64,000 nt of DNA, from assembly GCA_902562875.1 (NCBI GenBank), contig CACEVB010000005.1, positions 46,932-110,931 on the forward strand, read 5' to 3'. Origin of the DNA: an uncultured Pelagibacteraceae bacterium (lineage in GTDB: Bacteria > Pseudomonadota > Alphaproteobacteria > Pelagibacterales > Pelagibacteraceae). Of the stretch, positions 16,581 through 26,581 are shown one piece after another. Both the position numbers and the translations under genes were made by a program. Within the stretch, counting starts at the first letter, position 1; the number at the start of each line of letters is the position of its first letter. The notes under the pieces were generated by a model. That model was not told the DNA's origin, did no database searches, and saw only the letters and a list, made by a program, of their open reading frames with translations.

Positions 16581-18640
16581 ATATTTTTTCTTTCACTAAC
16601 TAGGCTTTTTACCACTGTAGGATCTGCAAGTGTAGTTGTATCACCGAGTTGATCATGTTCGTTCGCAGCAATTTTTCTTAATATCCTTCTCATTATTTTG
16701 CCGGACCTTGTTTTTGGAAGTCCAGGTGAAAAATGAATTAGATCTGGAGTGGCTATAGGTCCAATTTGCTTACGAACCCACAATTTTAAATCTCTTTCAA
16801 GTTCTCCATTGGGTTCCTCACCTACATTTAATGTTACATAACAATATAACCCGTTACCTTTAATATCATGAGGATATCCGACAACTGCAGCCTCGGCTAC
16901 TTTCGGATGTGCCACAAATGCGCTTTCTATTTCAGCTGTACCTAAATTATGTCCTGAAACAATGATAACATCATCCACTCTCCCAGTTATCCAATAGTAA
17001 CCGTCTTTGTCTCTTCTGCAACCGTCTCCGGTAAAATACTTTCCATCAAACTGAGAAAAATAAGTATCAATAAATCTTTGATGATCACCGTAAACGGTTC
17101 TCATTTGTCCCGGCCATGATTGAGCAATGCACAATCTACCTTGTGCCTCACCTTTCAATACTTTACCATTTTTATCTACTATTACTGGTTTTATTCCATA
17201 AAATGGTTTTGTTGCCGACCCAGGTTTCAGATCAATAGCGCCGGTTTGTGGACTTATTAATATTCCGCCTGTTTCAGTTTGCCACCAGGTGTCTACTATA
17301 GGACACCTTGAATCTCCAATTGTTTTAAAATACCACTGCCAAGCTTCGGGATTAATAGGCTCACCTACAGTTCCTAATAATTTAAGAGTTTTTCTAGAGG
17401 TCCTCTTAACAGGCTTATCACCTTCCCTCATTAATGCTCTTATTGCTGTCGGAGCCGTATAAAAAATATTAACTTTAAATTTATCAATGATTTGCCACCA
17501 TCTTGAACTATCAGGATAAGTTGGAATTCCTTCAAACATAATTGTTGTTGCACCGTTTGAAAGTGGTCCATAAATAATATAACTATGACCGGTAACCCAA
17601 CCAATATCTGCACTGCACCAGTAAATATCTTTTGGTTTATAATTAAAAATATATTGATGGGTCATTGAGGCATAAACCATATATCCACCAGTTGTATGTA
17701 AAACACCCTTTGGTTTTCCTGTTGATCCGGATGTATAAAGAATAAATAAAGGATCTTCTGCACTCATTTCTTGCGGTTCACAATTAGAAGATACATTTTT
17801 TATCATTTCATGGTACCAAACATCTCTACTACCATCCCAATTAATTCTGTTCCCAGTTCTTTTAATTACAATACACTTTTTTACGTTTGGACAGTCTACT
17901 AATGCTTCATCTGTAATTGATTTTAAATGAATTATTTTACCACCCCTGACACCCTCATCTGCTGTTATTACATAATCTGATTTACAATCATTTATTCTTC
18001 CAGAAATACTATCTGGTGAAAAACCTCCAAAGATTATGGAATGAATGGCACCTATTCTAGCGCATGCCAGCATCGTGTAGGCAAGTTCGGGTATCATAGT
18101 TAAATATATTGTAACCCTATCTCCCTTTTTAACTCCTAACTCTTTTAACCCATTTGCTGCTTTAGAAACTTCTTGATGTAATTGTTTGTATGTAATTTTT
18201 TTTTGAACCTTAGGATCATCACCGACCCAAATAATTGCAGTTTTATCTTTATTTCTTTTTAAATGTCTATCAATACAATTTGCTGAGGCATTTAAAGTTC
18301 CATCATAAAACCATTTAATGTGTACATCTGATTTACTATATTTAACATCTCTAATTTTCGTGTAAGGTTTAATCCAAGTAATTCGCTTCCCTTCCTTTTT
18401 CCAAAATCCGTCGTTATCTTTCAATGATTGTCTATATTTCTTTTCGTATTCAGACTTATTGACTGTAGCTTTTTTAACCCAATCTGTTTTAACTTTATAA
18501 ATAATTTCTTTTGGACCCTCGGTGTCTTCTGTTTTTTTTAATTTAATTTTTTTTTTTCTTTTTGATTTAAGAATTTTTTTTCTTTTTTTTGATTTATTTT
18601 TTCTTTTTTTACTAGATTTTTTTTTCTTTTTTTTTGGCAT
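16577..18640 (-). CDS. acs: Acetyl-CoA synthetase with lysine-rich N-terminal tail
   Basis: A 687-residue AMP-forming acetate:CoA ligase. Core motifs are intact: [11 protein letters not shown] (P-loop), [27 protein letters not shown] and the C-terminal [11 protein letters not shown] with the acetylatable catalytic Lys648. Unusually, residues 1-38 are almost only Lys, Arg and Ser, before an acidic TEDTEG hinge and the normal start of the family ([20 protein letters not shown]). No other Met occurs before the core, and the ATG sits ten bases after the upstream stop, so the tail is probably translated. It activates acetate, perhaps brought in by the nearby symporter. Confidence 0.95.
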   Translation of the reverse strand: MPKKKKKKSSKKRKNKSKKRKKILKSKRKKKIKLKKTEDTEGPKEIIYKVKTDWVKKATVNKSEYEKKYRQSLKDNDGFWKKEGKRITWIKPYTKIRDVKYSKSDVHIKWFYDGTLNASANCIDRHLKRNKDKTAIIWVGDDPKVQKKITYKQLHQEVSKAANGLKELGVKKGDRVTIYLTMIPELAYTMLACARIGAIHSIIFGGFSPDSISGRINDCKSDYVITADEGVRGGKIIHLKSITDEALVDCPNVKKCIVIKRTGNRINWDGSRDVWYHEMIKNVSSNCEPQEMSAEDPLFILYTSGSTGKPKGVLHTTGGYMVYASMTHQYIFNYKPKDIYWCSADIGWVTGHSYIIYGPLSNGATTIMFEGIPTYPDSSRWWQIIDKFKVNIFYTAPTAIRALMREGDKPVKRTSRKTLKLLGTVGEPINPEAWQWYFKTIGDSRCPIVDTWWQTETGGILISPQTGAIDLKPGSATKPFYGIKPVIVDKNGKVLKGEAQGRLCIAQSWPGQMRTVYGDHQRFIDTYFSQFDGKYFTGDGCRRDKDGYYWITGRVDDVIIVSGHNLGTAEIESAFVAHPKVAEAAVVGYPHDIKGNGLYCYVTLNVGEEPNGELERDLKLWVRKQIGPIATPDLIHFSPGLPKTRSGKIMRRILRKIAANEHDQLGDTTTLADPTVVKSLVSERKNI

Positions 18641-18650
18641 AGTATTTTAT

Positions 18651-19067
18651 TTACTTAATCTTACCCATCTTCAAAATAATTTTCCAGCATTTAGTATCTA
18701 TTGGCATTACTGATAATCTGCTCTGTTTTATCAATGCAAGGTCTTTAAGATCCTTGTTTTTCTTAATATTTTCAAGGGTTACAAAGCTTTTAAGTTTATT
18801 AACAAAAGCAACCTGCACCGCAACGAATCTCTTTTTTTTATCTGTTGGATCAGTAAATGCTTCTTTTATAACTTTTACAATTCCAACAATTTCTTTACCT
18901 ATGTTTGAATGATAGAAAAAACATAAATCACCTACTTTCATTTTTTTTAAATTATTAGCCGCTTGATAATTTCTGACACCATCCCACATCGCACCTTTTT
19001 GTCCTGCCTTCATCTGCTGTTCAATAGACCAAACATCTGGCTCAGACTTAAGTAACCAATATTTCAT
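18651..19067 (-). CDS. EVE domain (PUA-like) protein
   Basis: A 138-residue EVE-domain protein: YWLLKSEPDVWSIEQQ at the start, then MWDGVRNYQAANNLKKMKVGDLCFFYHSN with the conserved WDGVRNYQA and DLxFFYHS blocks, and a C-terminal LSVMPIDTKCWKIIL. EVE domains share the PUA fold and bind modified bases in nucleic acids; the cellular role in bacteria is unclear. It overlaps the tsaD stop by one base and is followed after ten bases by acs. Confidence 0.92.
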   Translation of the reverse strand: MKYWLLKSEPDVWSIEQQMKAGQKGAMWDGVRNYQAANNLKKMKVGDLCFFYHSNIGKEIVGIVKVIKEAFTDPTDKKKRFVAVQVAFVNKLKSFVTLENIKKNKDLKDLALIKQSRLSVMPIDTKCWKIILKMGKIK

Positions 19068-20140
19068 TATATTTTAACACCCGCACCTTTTAAAAATTTA
19101 GCATTTTCATCTAACTGCCATCTTGGTCTAGCTTTTAAGTCGTGATGATCGAAATTCTTTGATTTAAATTTTTCTAGACCTACCATTGCAATCATAGCTG
19201 CATTATCACCACATAAATCTAAACTTGGAAAAAATACATTAAAATTATTTTCATTACTTATTTCTTCAATTTTCTTTCTAATATTTTTGTTAGCAGCAAC
19301 ACCGCCAGCTACTACAAAATTTTTATTGTAATTATGATTAATTTTTAAATATTCATTAAATGCTACTTGTGTTTTTTTAAAAATAATTCTCTCAATCGTA
19401 TTTTGAAATGAGGCAGCTAGGTCAAATTTTTCTTGTTCAGTTTTAATTGTACTGGATATTCTCAGAACCGCTGTTTTTAATCCTGCAAATGAAAAATTAC
19501 ATCCTCCTTTATTAATTATTGGCATTGGTAATTTAAATTTATTTGGATTTCCTTTTTTGGCTAGAATTTCAACTTTTGGACCACCTGGAAATTCAATGCC
19601 TAAAAGTTTAGCAGTCTTGTCAAATGCTTCTCCTAAAGCATCATCAATTGTTGTGCCCAGTCTTTTATAATCACCAAGCCCATTAACACATAAAAATTGG
19701 GAATGTCCCCCTGAGATGAGCAACAACAAATAAGGATAATCTAATTTAGTTTGTAACTTTGGACTTAGCGCATGTCCCTCTAAATGATTTACACCTATAA
19801 AAGGCTTATTTAAAGATAAAGACAAAGTCTTTGCAAAATTAAGACCTACAGATAAGCATACAATTAATCCAGGGCCAGCAGTAGCTGCTACTGCATCAAT
19901 TTCAGTTAAACTTTTTTTACTTTTTGTTAAAGCTTCTTTTACAATCAGATCAATTTTTTCAACATGTGCTCTAGCTGCTAAATCTGGTACAACACCACCA
20001 AACTTTTTGTGAACATCAAATTGACTAGACACAATATTTGAGAGAATTTTTGGTATACCTGAACTATCATCTTGAATAATGGCTGCAGCAGTCTCGTCGC
20101 AACTTGTTTCTATTCCCATAATTAAAGCATTTTTTGACAT
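19067..20140 (-). CDS. tsaD: tRNA threonylcarbamoyladenosine transferase TsaD
   Basis: A 357-residue ASKHA-fold enzyme that puts the threonylcarbamoyl group on A37 of ANN-decoding tRNAs together with TsaB and TsaE. Signature residues: GIETSCDETAAAII at the N-terminus, the iron-binding HLEGH motif, LISGGHSQF, FAGLKTAV and VAGGVAANKNIRKK with a C-terminal DLCGDNAAMIA. Full length. Heads the tsaD - EVE - acs run and diverges from hemC 57 bases away. Confidence 0.97.
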   Translation of the reverse strand: MSKNALIMGIETSCDETAAAIIQDDSSGIPKILSNIVSSQFDVHKKFGGVVPDLAARAHVEKIDLIVKEALTKSKKSLTEIDAVAATAGPGLIVCLSVGLNFAKTLSLSLNKPFIGVNHLEGHALSPKLQTKLDYPYLLLLISGGHSQFLCVNGLGDYKRLGTTIDDALGEAFDKTAKLLGIEFPGGPKVEILAKKGNPNKFKLPMPIINKGGCNFSFAGLKTAVLRISSTIKTEQEKFDLAASFQNTIERIIFKKTQVAFNEYLKINHNYNKNFVVAGGVAANKNIRKKIEEISNENNFNVFFPSLDLCGDNAAMIAMVGLEKFKSKNFDHHDLKARPRWQLDENAKFLKGAGVKI

Positions 20141-20197
20141 ATATTTTTTTTCTTAAATTCAACGATTAAACTATAACAATGCAATATAAAGAAATTT

Positions 20198-21109
20198 ATG
20201 AAAAGATATAAACTTTTTATTGGATCTAGAGCTAGTAAATTAGCACTAATTTATGCAAATAAAGTCAAAAATGAAATCTCAAAGCATTATAATAAAGAAA
20301 TTATTATCAAAGAAATAAATACCACTGGAGATAACGAGCTAGATATAAGATTAAGTGAATTAGGTGGAAAGGGTTTGTTTTCAAAAAATATTGAAAATGA
20401 ACTTTTAAATAAAAATATTGATTTAGCTGTACATGCTCTTAAAGATCTTCCATCTTTTGATACCGAAGGTTTGGTAACAAATTGTTTTTTAAAAAGAAAT
20501 AATTCTCATGAGGTGATGATTAGCAACTCTAATAAAAAGTTGAATGATTTAGTTCCAGGATCTATTGTTGGCACGTCTTCATTTCGTAGAGAATTTCAAT
20601 TAAAAAGAATAAGAAAAGATTTAAACTTTAAACTCATTAGAGGGAATGTTGATACAAGATTAAGAAAATTAAAAAGTGGTGAATATGATGCTATAATTCT
20701 TGCAAAGGCAGGCTTAAGTTCCTTAAATCTAGACAAAGAAATCACTCAAGAGTTTTCCAATAACGACTTAATACCAAGTGCTGGACAAGGAACCATTGCA
20801 GTACAGTGTAGAAAAGATGATGTAGATATAATAGAATTACTAAATAAAATTAACCATGAGAAAACAAGTATATGTGTAAAAGCTGAGAGAGAAGTACTTA
20901 AAGTTTTGGATGGGGATTGCGAAACTGCAGTTGGTGCAACATCAAAAATTGTTAATGATAAAATATATTTATCAGGTGAATTATTTTCAATTGATGGAAG
21001 TAGAAGATATTTTTATGAAACTAGTAAAAAGTTATCAGATTTTTATATGGCTGGAGAAGAGGTAGGAAAAAAACTTAAAGAAGAATCTAAGGGGAATTAT
21101 AAAAAGTAA
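20198..21109 (+). CDS. hemC: Hydroxymethylbilane synthase (porphobilinogen deaminase)
   Basis: A 303-residue haem-pathway enzyme that joins four porphobilinogens. It begins KLFIGSRASKLALIYA, has the ALKDLP loop (AVHALKDLPSF), the arginine-rich substrate region IVGTSSFRREFQLKR and RGNVDTRLRKL, and the cofactor-bearing Cys in VLDGDCETAVGA. All are intact and length is normal. hemD follows without any gap. In many alphaproteobacteria tsaD and hemC are divergent neighbours, as here. Confidence 0.97.
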   Translation: MKRYKLFIGSRASKLALIYANKVKNEISKHYNKEIIIKEINTTGDNELDIRLSELGGKGLFSKNIENELLNKNIDLAVHALKDLPSFDTEGLVTNCFLKRNNSHEVMISNSNKKLNDLVPGSIVGTSSFRREFQLKRIRKDLNFKLIRGNVDTRLRKLKSGEYDAIILAKAGLSSLNLDKEITQEFSNNDLIPSAGQGTIAVQCRKDDVDIIELLNKINHEKTSICVKAEREVLKVLDGDCETAVGATSKIVNDKIYLSGELFSIDGSRRYFYETSKKLSDFYMAGEEVGKKLKEESKGNYKK

Positions 21110-21808
21110 ATGCACATAATGTTAACAAGACCCTTGGAGGATTCGAAAGAATTAATAATTAAATTTAAATCATTGGGTTATGATGTGTCTCATTTACCAG
21201 TAATTAAAATAATAAAACAAGGAATAAAAAATATAGATTTACATAAATTTGCTGGCATAATATTTACTAGTGCAAATTCTGTTAAATTTTTAGACACAAA
21301 AAAACTTAACAAATCTATATATTGTTTTTGTGTAGGGTCGGCTACAGAAAAAGAGGCCTTAAACAAGGGTTTTCAAAATGTTTATGCGGCTGATGGAAAT
21401 GTTAATAATCTCAAAGAAATTATAATTCAAAATTACAATAAAAAAAAAGGTAAGTTACTTTATGTAAGTGGAGAATTAATAACTACAAATCTTCACAAAC
21501 AATTGATTGATCAAGATTATCAAGTTGAAAGAATTGTAAATTATAACGTAGAGCATATTACTGAAATAGACCTAAAATTCATTGATCAGTTAAAAAAAAA
21601 TATGCCTAATATCATATATGTGTACTCTCAAAATAGCGCAAAAAGCTTACTCAAAATTATTAAAAAATATGAACTTATTGACTATTGGATGAATACTAAC
21701 TTAATGTGTTTAGGTGAAAAAACATCTTCAGTTTTAAATGAAATTAAATGGAAAAAAATATTTTTATTTAATTCTGGAGAGGAAGAATTTTTACTATATA
21801 AAATTTAA
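21110..21808 (+). CDS. hemD: Uroporphyrinogen-III synthase
   Basis: A 232-residue HemD-family protein: MLTRPLEDSKELIIKFKSLG at the start, the FTSANSVKFL block, YVSGELITTNL in the hinge region and YVYSQNSAKSLLKII in the second domain. The family is poorly conserved, but position directly behind hemC (start codon adjacent to the hemC stop) makes the call firm. It cyclises hydroxymethylbilane with inversion of ring D. It is followed by a MscS channel gene rather than the mitofilin-like gene often seen here in alphaproteobacteria. Confidence 0.92.
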   Translation: MHIMLTRPLEDSKELIIKFKSLGYDVSHLPVIKIIKQGIKNIDLHKFAGIIFTSANSVKFLDTKKLNKSIYCFCVGSATEKEALNKGFQNVYAADGNVNNLKEIIIQNYNKKKGKLLYVSGELITTNLHKQLIDQDYQVERIVNYNVEHITEIDLKFIDQLKKNMPNIIYVYSQNSAKSLLKIIKKYELIDYWMNTNLMCLGEKTSSVLNEIKWKKIFLFNSGEEEFLLYKI

Positions 21809-21810
21809 TT

Positions 21811-22896
21811 ATGGAAATTTTTGATAATTTTAAAGAACTTTTTTTATCTGTTTGGACCAAAGGAATAATAGGTGTCGACTTTGTGCAAATCTTAATAGGT
21901 CTTGGGATATTTTTTATTTTTTTAGTATTTAGAGGTTTAATAAGTAAATTGATAATTAGAAAACTTGAGATCATTTCAAAAAGAACAACCAACAAACTAG
22001 ATGACACTTTTGTAAAAGCTATGGATGGTCCTGCAAAGTTTTTGCCAATAGTTCTTGGTTTCTTTTTTGCTAGTTATTACATCACCTTTGCAGAGGATAC
22101 CAGATCATTTGTAGATAATGTAAACAGAACCTTGATTACAATATTATTATTTTGGACAATCCATCAAATTATAGAACCAATTTCTTATGTTTTAAGTGGT
22201 CTAGATAGACTCCTTACAAGAGAGCTAATAGGCTGGATTATTAAATCACTAAAAATTTTAATTTTTATTTTAGGAGCTGCAGCGGTACTTGAATTGTGGG
22301 GTATTAAGATCGGACCAATTATTGCAGGCCTCGGTTTATTTGGTGTAGCAGTAGCACTTGGTGCTCAAGACTTATTTAAAAATCTCATTTCCGGGATATT
22401 AGTTTTAGTTGAAAAGAGGTTTAAAATTGGAGATTGGATTATTGTAGAAGGAATTATAGAGGGCATAGTTGAAAAAATTGGTTTTAGGTCAACAGTAATT
22501 AGAAAGTTTGATAAATCTTTAGCAATAATTCCAAATTTTCAGTTTGCTGAAAATGCTGTAATTAATGTAAGTCAAAAAACAAATTGGTTGATTAGTTGGA
22601 CCATAACACTTCAGTACGATACAACAATTGATCAGTTAAAAAAAATAAGAGATAAAATTGAGGACTATATAAACAATCATGAAGATTTTAATACTTCAAT
22701 AGGAGTATCTGTAAGAGTTGATAAATTTGCAGATAGTTCAATTGACATGTATGTAAGATGTTTTACTAAAACAAATAGATGGAGTGAATACCTTAAAGTT
22801 AAAGAAAGATTAGCACTGTCAATAAAAGAAATTGTAGAGGGACAAAAAGCTTCTTTTGCTTTTCCAAGTCAATCGATTTATGTCGAGAAAAAATGA
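21811..22896 (+). CDS. MscS-family mechanosensitive ion channel
   Basis: A 361-residue channel. Four hydrophobic helices occupy roughly residues 20-180; the pore-lining TM3 is Gly/Ala-rich (IIAGLGLFGVAVALGAQDLFKNLISGI), followed by the beta domain (KRFKIGDWIIVEGIIEGIVEKIGFRSTVIR, IPNFQFAENAVINVS) and the C-terminal cytoplasmic cage. It would release solutes upon osmotic downshift. Placed two bases behind hemD and overlapping the yggT start by four bases. Confidence 0.93.
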   Translation: MEIFDNFKELFLSVWTKGIIGVDFVQILIGLGIFFIFLVFRGLISKLIIRKLEIISKRTTNKLDDTFVKAMDGPAKFLPIVLGFFFASYYITFAEDTRSFVDNVNRTLITILLFWTIHQIIEPISYVLSGLDRLLTRELIGWIIKSLKILIFILGAAAVLELWGIKIGPIIAGLGLFGVAVALGAQDLFKNLISGILVLVEKRFKIGDWIIVEGIIEGIVEKIGFRSTVIRKFDKSLAIIPNFQFAENAVINVSQKTNWLISWTITLQYDTTIDQLKKIRDKIEDYINNHEDFNTSIGVSVRVDKFADSSIDMYVRCFTKTNRWSEYLKVKERLALSIKEIVEGQKASFAFPSQSIYVEKK

Positions 22897-23183
22897 TTGC
22901 AATATTTTATTTAACACTTCAAATAATTAAACTTTATAGCTACGTAGTAATTGCAAATGTTGTTATAAGTTGGTTAGTTGCTTTTAATGTTTTGAATACT
23001 TCAAATAGATTTGTATATTCAATTTTGGAATTTACTTATCGTTTAACAGATCCTATTTTAAATAAAATTCGAAGTTTTTTACCAAACCTGGGTGCATTTG
23101 ACATCTCTCCAATCATACTTCTATTATTGCTATGGTTTATAGAAATGTGTATGAAGATCTACGTTGCACCAATGATTTTTTAA
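22893..23183 (+). CDS. YggT family membrane protein
   Basis: A 96-residue protein with two membrane helices separated by the family signature LTDPILNKIRSFLPNLGAFDISPIILL. YggT proteins are linked in some bacteria to cell-shape or osmotic-stress phenotypes, and to distant plant homologues in plastids. Start overlaps the MscS channel stop by four bases; folD follows after six bases. Confidence 0.92.
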   Translation: MIAIFYLTLQIIKLYSYVVIANVVISWLVAFNVLNTSNRFVYSILEFTYRLTDPILNKIRSFLPNLGAFDISPIILLLLLWFIEMCMKIYVAPMIF

Positions 23184-23189
23184 ATACCT

Positions 23190-24035
23190 ATGATATTAAT
23201 TGATGGAAAAAAAGCTGCTGCTGAACTAAGAAATGAACTCAAAAAAGAGGTCGCAGAACTTAAATCTAAATATAATAATGTTCCTGGACTGACTGTAATA
23301 TTAATTGGCGATTTAACACCTAGTCAAATTTATGTTCGTAATAAAGAAAAATCCGCAGTTGAAGTTGGTTTAAAATCCGATGTAATTAAATATCCAGACA
23401 CAGTTGATGAAAAAACAGTTCTAGAAAAAATTACTGAGCTTAATAAAGATGATACTGTATCAGGAATTTTAGTTCAACTACCTCTTCCTAAACATATAGA
23501 TAAACAAAAAGTCATAGAAACAATTCATCCTAGTAAAGATGTAGATGGTTTTCATCCCATGAATGTAGGAAATTTATCATCTGGTTATGATAGTTCAGTT
23601 CCTTGTACGCCGTTAGGGTGTTATTTGCTTATAAAAAAAATTGAGCCAAACCTAAATGGCAAGAAGGCAGTGATTGTTGGTCGATCTAATTTAAATGGAA
23701 AACCAATGACACAACTATTATTAAAAGAAAATTGCACAGTAACTATCACTCATTCAAAAACTACAGATTTAAAAGCCGAATGTCTTGAAGCAGATATAAT
23801 AGTTGCTGCTGTTGGTATACCAGAGCTAGTCAAAGGAGATTGGGTAAAAAAAGGAGCAATTGTAATTGATGTTGGAATTAATAAAACAGATAAGGGTATA
23901 GTTGGTGATGTAGACTTTGATCAAGTATCAAAAGTTGCAAGCGCTTTAACTCCTGTGCCTGGCGGTGTTGGTCCAATGACGATTGCATGTTTATTAAAAA
24001 ATACTGTTGAGTGTTTTAAAAGATCACAAAAATAA
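23190..24035 (+). CDS. folD: Methylenetetrahydrofolate dehydrogenase / cyclohydrolase
   Basis: A 281-residue bifunctional FolD. Catalytic Lys is in YVRNKEKSA, followed by GILVQLPLPKHI, KDVDGFHPMNVG, the NADP-binding VIVGRSNLNGKPMTQLLL and the closing PVPGGVGPMTIACLL. It interconverts methylene-, methenyl- and formyl-tetrahydrofolate, supplying formyl groups to purine synthesis (purH nearby) and C1 oxidation, which is prominent in SAR11. Last gene of the hemC-folD run. Confidence 0.97.
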   Translation: MILIDGKKAAAELRNELKKEVAELKSKYNNVPGLTVILIGDLTPSQIYVRNKEKSAVEVGLKSDVIKYPDTVDEKTVLEKITELNKDDTVSGILVQLPLPKHIDKQKVIETIHPSKDVDGFHPMNVGNLSSGYDSSVPCTPLGCYLLIKKIEPNLNGKKAVIVGRSNLNGKPMTQLLLKENCTVTITHSKTTDLKAECLEADIIVAAVGIPELVKGDWVKKGAIVIDVGINKTDKGIVGDVDFDQVSKVASALTPVPGGVGPMTIACLLKNTVECFKRSQK

Positions 24036-24043
24036 AACAATAT

Positions 24044-26581
24044 TTATTGATTTCTTATGAGTGGATAAACCTTAGGACTTAAATATTTATAATTTGTGAA
24101 CATTATTAGAATTAAAGTAATTGCTCCAATACCTAAGCCAATATTTATAATTAAATTTAAATTAAGAACCCACGTTAAATTAAAAATGTTCTCTATTACA
24201 TAATAGGACCCTACAATCGCAAATAAAATTGCTATTAAAATTATTGAGGAGAAAACTAATAAAAATTCAATAATAACAGAAATTATCACTTCTTTTCTTG
24301 AAAAACCTAATATTTTAAAAATTAAATTTTGAAACTCTTTAGTTTTTCCTTGAACAATTACAGCACTAGAAATTACAATTAAACCAATAATTATTGTGAT
24401 TGAAGAAATTAATATTACTGCAACAAATACTTTATTTAATACATTTGTTACTTTTGATAAGTAATCTTTTATTTTAATTATCGATAAACTTGGTAATGCT
24501 TTTAATAATTTTGTCTCTTCAAATTTATTTTGATTTGAAAACTTAGCAGTAGCCAAATATTCATGGGGTATATTGCTTGCAAATTGTGGATTAAATAACA
24601 TTGCAAAGTTTATTGACAGGTCACGGTAGTCAACAGCTCTAAAATTTTTGACTTCACCCTCTATCTTTTTTCCATAAATGTTAAGAGTAAAAATATCTCC
24701 CAATTTTACATTAAAATCTCTAGCTACTTGAGCATCTAAAGATATTTGCAATTTATCTGACTGAGTCAAATCCCACCAAACACCCTCAGTTACAGGATTA
24801 TCCACTGGAATTTCATCAGCCCATGATGATCTTCTCTCACTTTCAATGACCCAATAGCTGTTATTTTGAGGTGATATATAAGTTTTCGGATCAATACCAT
24901 TAATTTTCTCTAATGCATGAGAGACGATTGGAACGACCTCAACATTAGCGTTATTGTCCATTTGTTTAATTTTACTTAAAAAAATTTCACGTTCGTTATT
25001 TTGTATACCAATGAAGAAAAAATCTGGGGCAATTTCTGGTATAGACTTAGAAACTTCTCGTTTAAAATTTTCTCCCACCAATGCTAAAGTAAATAGTAAT
25101 GTTACACCTAAACCTAATGACATAATTGTTATTGGGGTAATACCTTTAGATTGAGTAATATTTTTTATACTGACTTTAAAAGAAATATTAGAATTATTTT
25201 TAAATTTATTTAAAAATAATATTATTACTTTAGATAATAAAAAAAATACAGACAAACAAATAAAAAAAGCACCAAAATAGGCCAGACTAATAATAGGTTT
25301 GTCAGAGCCAAATATAAAAATCGAAATTAGTATTGATAAAAATATTAAGCTTATAGCAGATGACTTTTTTGTATATTTAAATTTTAAACTTTGGAATACA
25401 TTTCTAAATAAACTTGATGCTTTTACTTGTTCTATGGCATTTATTGTTGGTATAGAAAAAATGACAAGCACTAGTAGTCCTACCAAAAAAATTCTTGTAA
25501 AATTTAAAAACGAAAAGATAGGTTCGATATTTAGACCAAGATTTTCACTTAAATAAAAACCGACAATTGGAACTAAAAAAAAACTAGATACATATGCAGA
25601 TATGCAAACAACAATAAGTAAAATAAATAATTGAACATAATAAATAGATTTAATAATACTCGATTTAAATCCCAATGCTTTTTTGACAGCTATAGACATA
25701 TTATTTTTGTTTACAAATGACAGCAAAGTATTTGAAATTCCAATACCTGCTATTAGCATTGCGCTAATTGAAACGAGAGACAAGAATTGGGAAAAGTTAT
25801 TTATAACTCTTTTTAGCCCACTCGCTGAGTTTTCTGGGTATCTGATTTGAACTTTATCATCTTTTTTAAAAATTTTAATTATACTGTCTCTTGTTGTTTT
25901 TATATTATCGTTTTGTTTAAATTTAACTTTATATTCGTAATTTAAAAAACTGCCTAGATTATTTAATTTTAAAAGATTTAGAGTTTGTTTTCCTGCAATA
26001 GCAAAATCTCCAAATGCCACAAAGCCACTAACATCTGGTACAGATTTTATAACTCCTATTACAGTGAATATTTGATCCTGAATTTTTATTTTTTCATTTA
26101 AGTTTAAATTTAAACTATTAAAAATATTTTCATTTACTAATATTGTATTTTTTTCTTTGTGGATCCTAGATAAAGCTCCTTTAGGCTCATGACTAACATC
26201 TCCATATAATGGGTATTTGTTATCAACAGTTTTAACTCTTACAAATAAAGTTTTATTTTTTTCATTTCTCGTGGTCGAAATCATTGTGCTAAATTCAACC
26301 ATTTCAGAAACAATTGCGAAGTCCTTAACTTTATTTATTAAATTTAAATCACCTTGAAATCTGTTGTAATCTAACTCAAGATCCCCTCCTAGCAACTCCC
26401 TTGCATTATCTCTTAATTCTTTTTTCAAACTATCTTCGATAGTTAAAATTACACTTAGAATAAAAAGACTAATAAATAAAGTTAGGATAATGCTTTTAAT
26501 TTTAAAATAATTTCTATTTAAATCTTTTATAGAATATTTAAGTATTAATTTTAAGTCTGAACTTTTAGGAAATTTTACCAT
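24044..26581 (-). CDS. ABC transporter permease, FtsX/YbbP-like
   Basis: An 845-residue permease with an N-terminal helix (about residues 28-48), a large extracytoplasmic MacB-type domain, and two FtsX blocks of helices in the middle and at the C-terminus (for example GIGISNTLLSFVNKNNMSIAVKKALGF and LIFKILGFSRKEVIISVIIEF). This is the YbbP layout, in which the FtsX unit is duplicated. It overlaps the ATPase gene by 17 bases. In E. coli ybbAP also diverge from tesA, as here. Substrate unknown; lipids or signal peptides are often suggested for the family. Confidence 0.88.
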   Translation of the reverse strand: MVKFPKSSDLKLILKYSIKDLNRNYFKIKSIILTLFISLFILSVILTIEDSLKKELRDNARELLGGDLELDYNRFQGDLNLINKVKDFAIVSEMVEFSTMISTTRNEKNKTLFVRVKTVDNKYPLYGDVSHEPKGALSRIHKEKNTILVNENIFNSLNLNLNEKIKIQDQIFTVIGVIKSVPDVSGFVAFGDFAIAGKQTLNLLKLNNLGSFLNYEYKVKFKQNDNIKTTRDSIIKIFKKDDKVQIRYPENSASGLKRVINNFSQFLSLVSISAMLIAGIGISNTLLSFVNKNNMSIAVKKALGFKSSIIKSIYYVQLFILLIVVCISAYVSSFFLVPIVGFYLSENLGLNIEPIFSFLNFTRIFLVGLLVLVIFSIPTINAIEQVKASSLFRNVFQSLKFKYTKKSSAISLIFLSILISIFIFGSDKPIISLAYFGAFFICLSVFFLLSKVIILFLNKFKNNSNISFKVSIKNITQSKGITPITIMSLGLGVTLLFTLALVGENFKREVSKSIPEIAPDFFFIGIQNNEREIFLSKIKQMDNNANVEVVPIVSHALEKINGIDPKTYISPQNNSYWVIESERRSSWADEIPVDNPVTEGVWWDLTQSDKLQISLDAQVARDFNVKLGDIFTLNIYGKKIEGEVKNFRAVDYRDLSINFAMLFNPQFASNIPHEYLATAKFSNQNKFEETKLLKALPSLSIIKIKDYLSKVTNVLNKVFVAVILISSITIIIGLIVISSAVIVQGKTKEFQNLIFKILGFSRKEVIISVIIEFLLVFSSIILIAILFAIVGSYYVIENIFNLTWVLNLNLIINIGLGIGAITLILIMFTNYKYLSPKVYPLIRNQ

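Noticed and set aside
18527..18640. Reading the A-rich tract as non-coding with acs starting later
   Set aside because: No ATG, GTG or TTG was found between the tract and the Acs core, and the spacing to the upstream stop suits the ATG at 18640; kept as coding but flagged.
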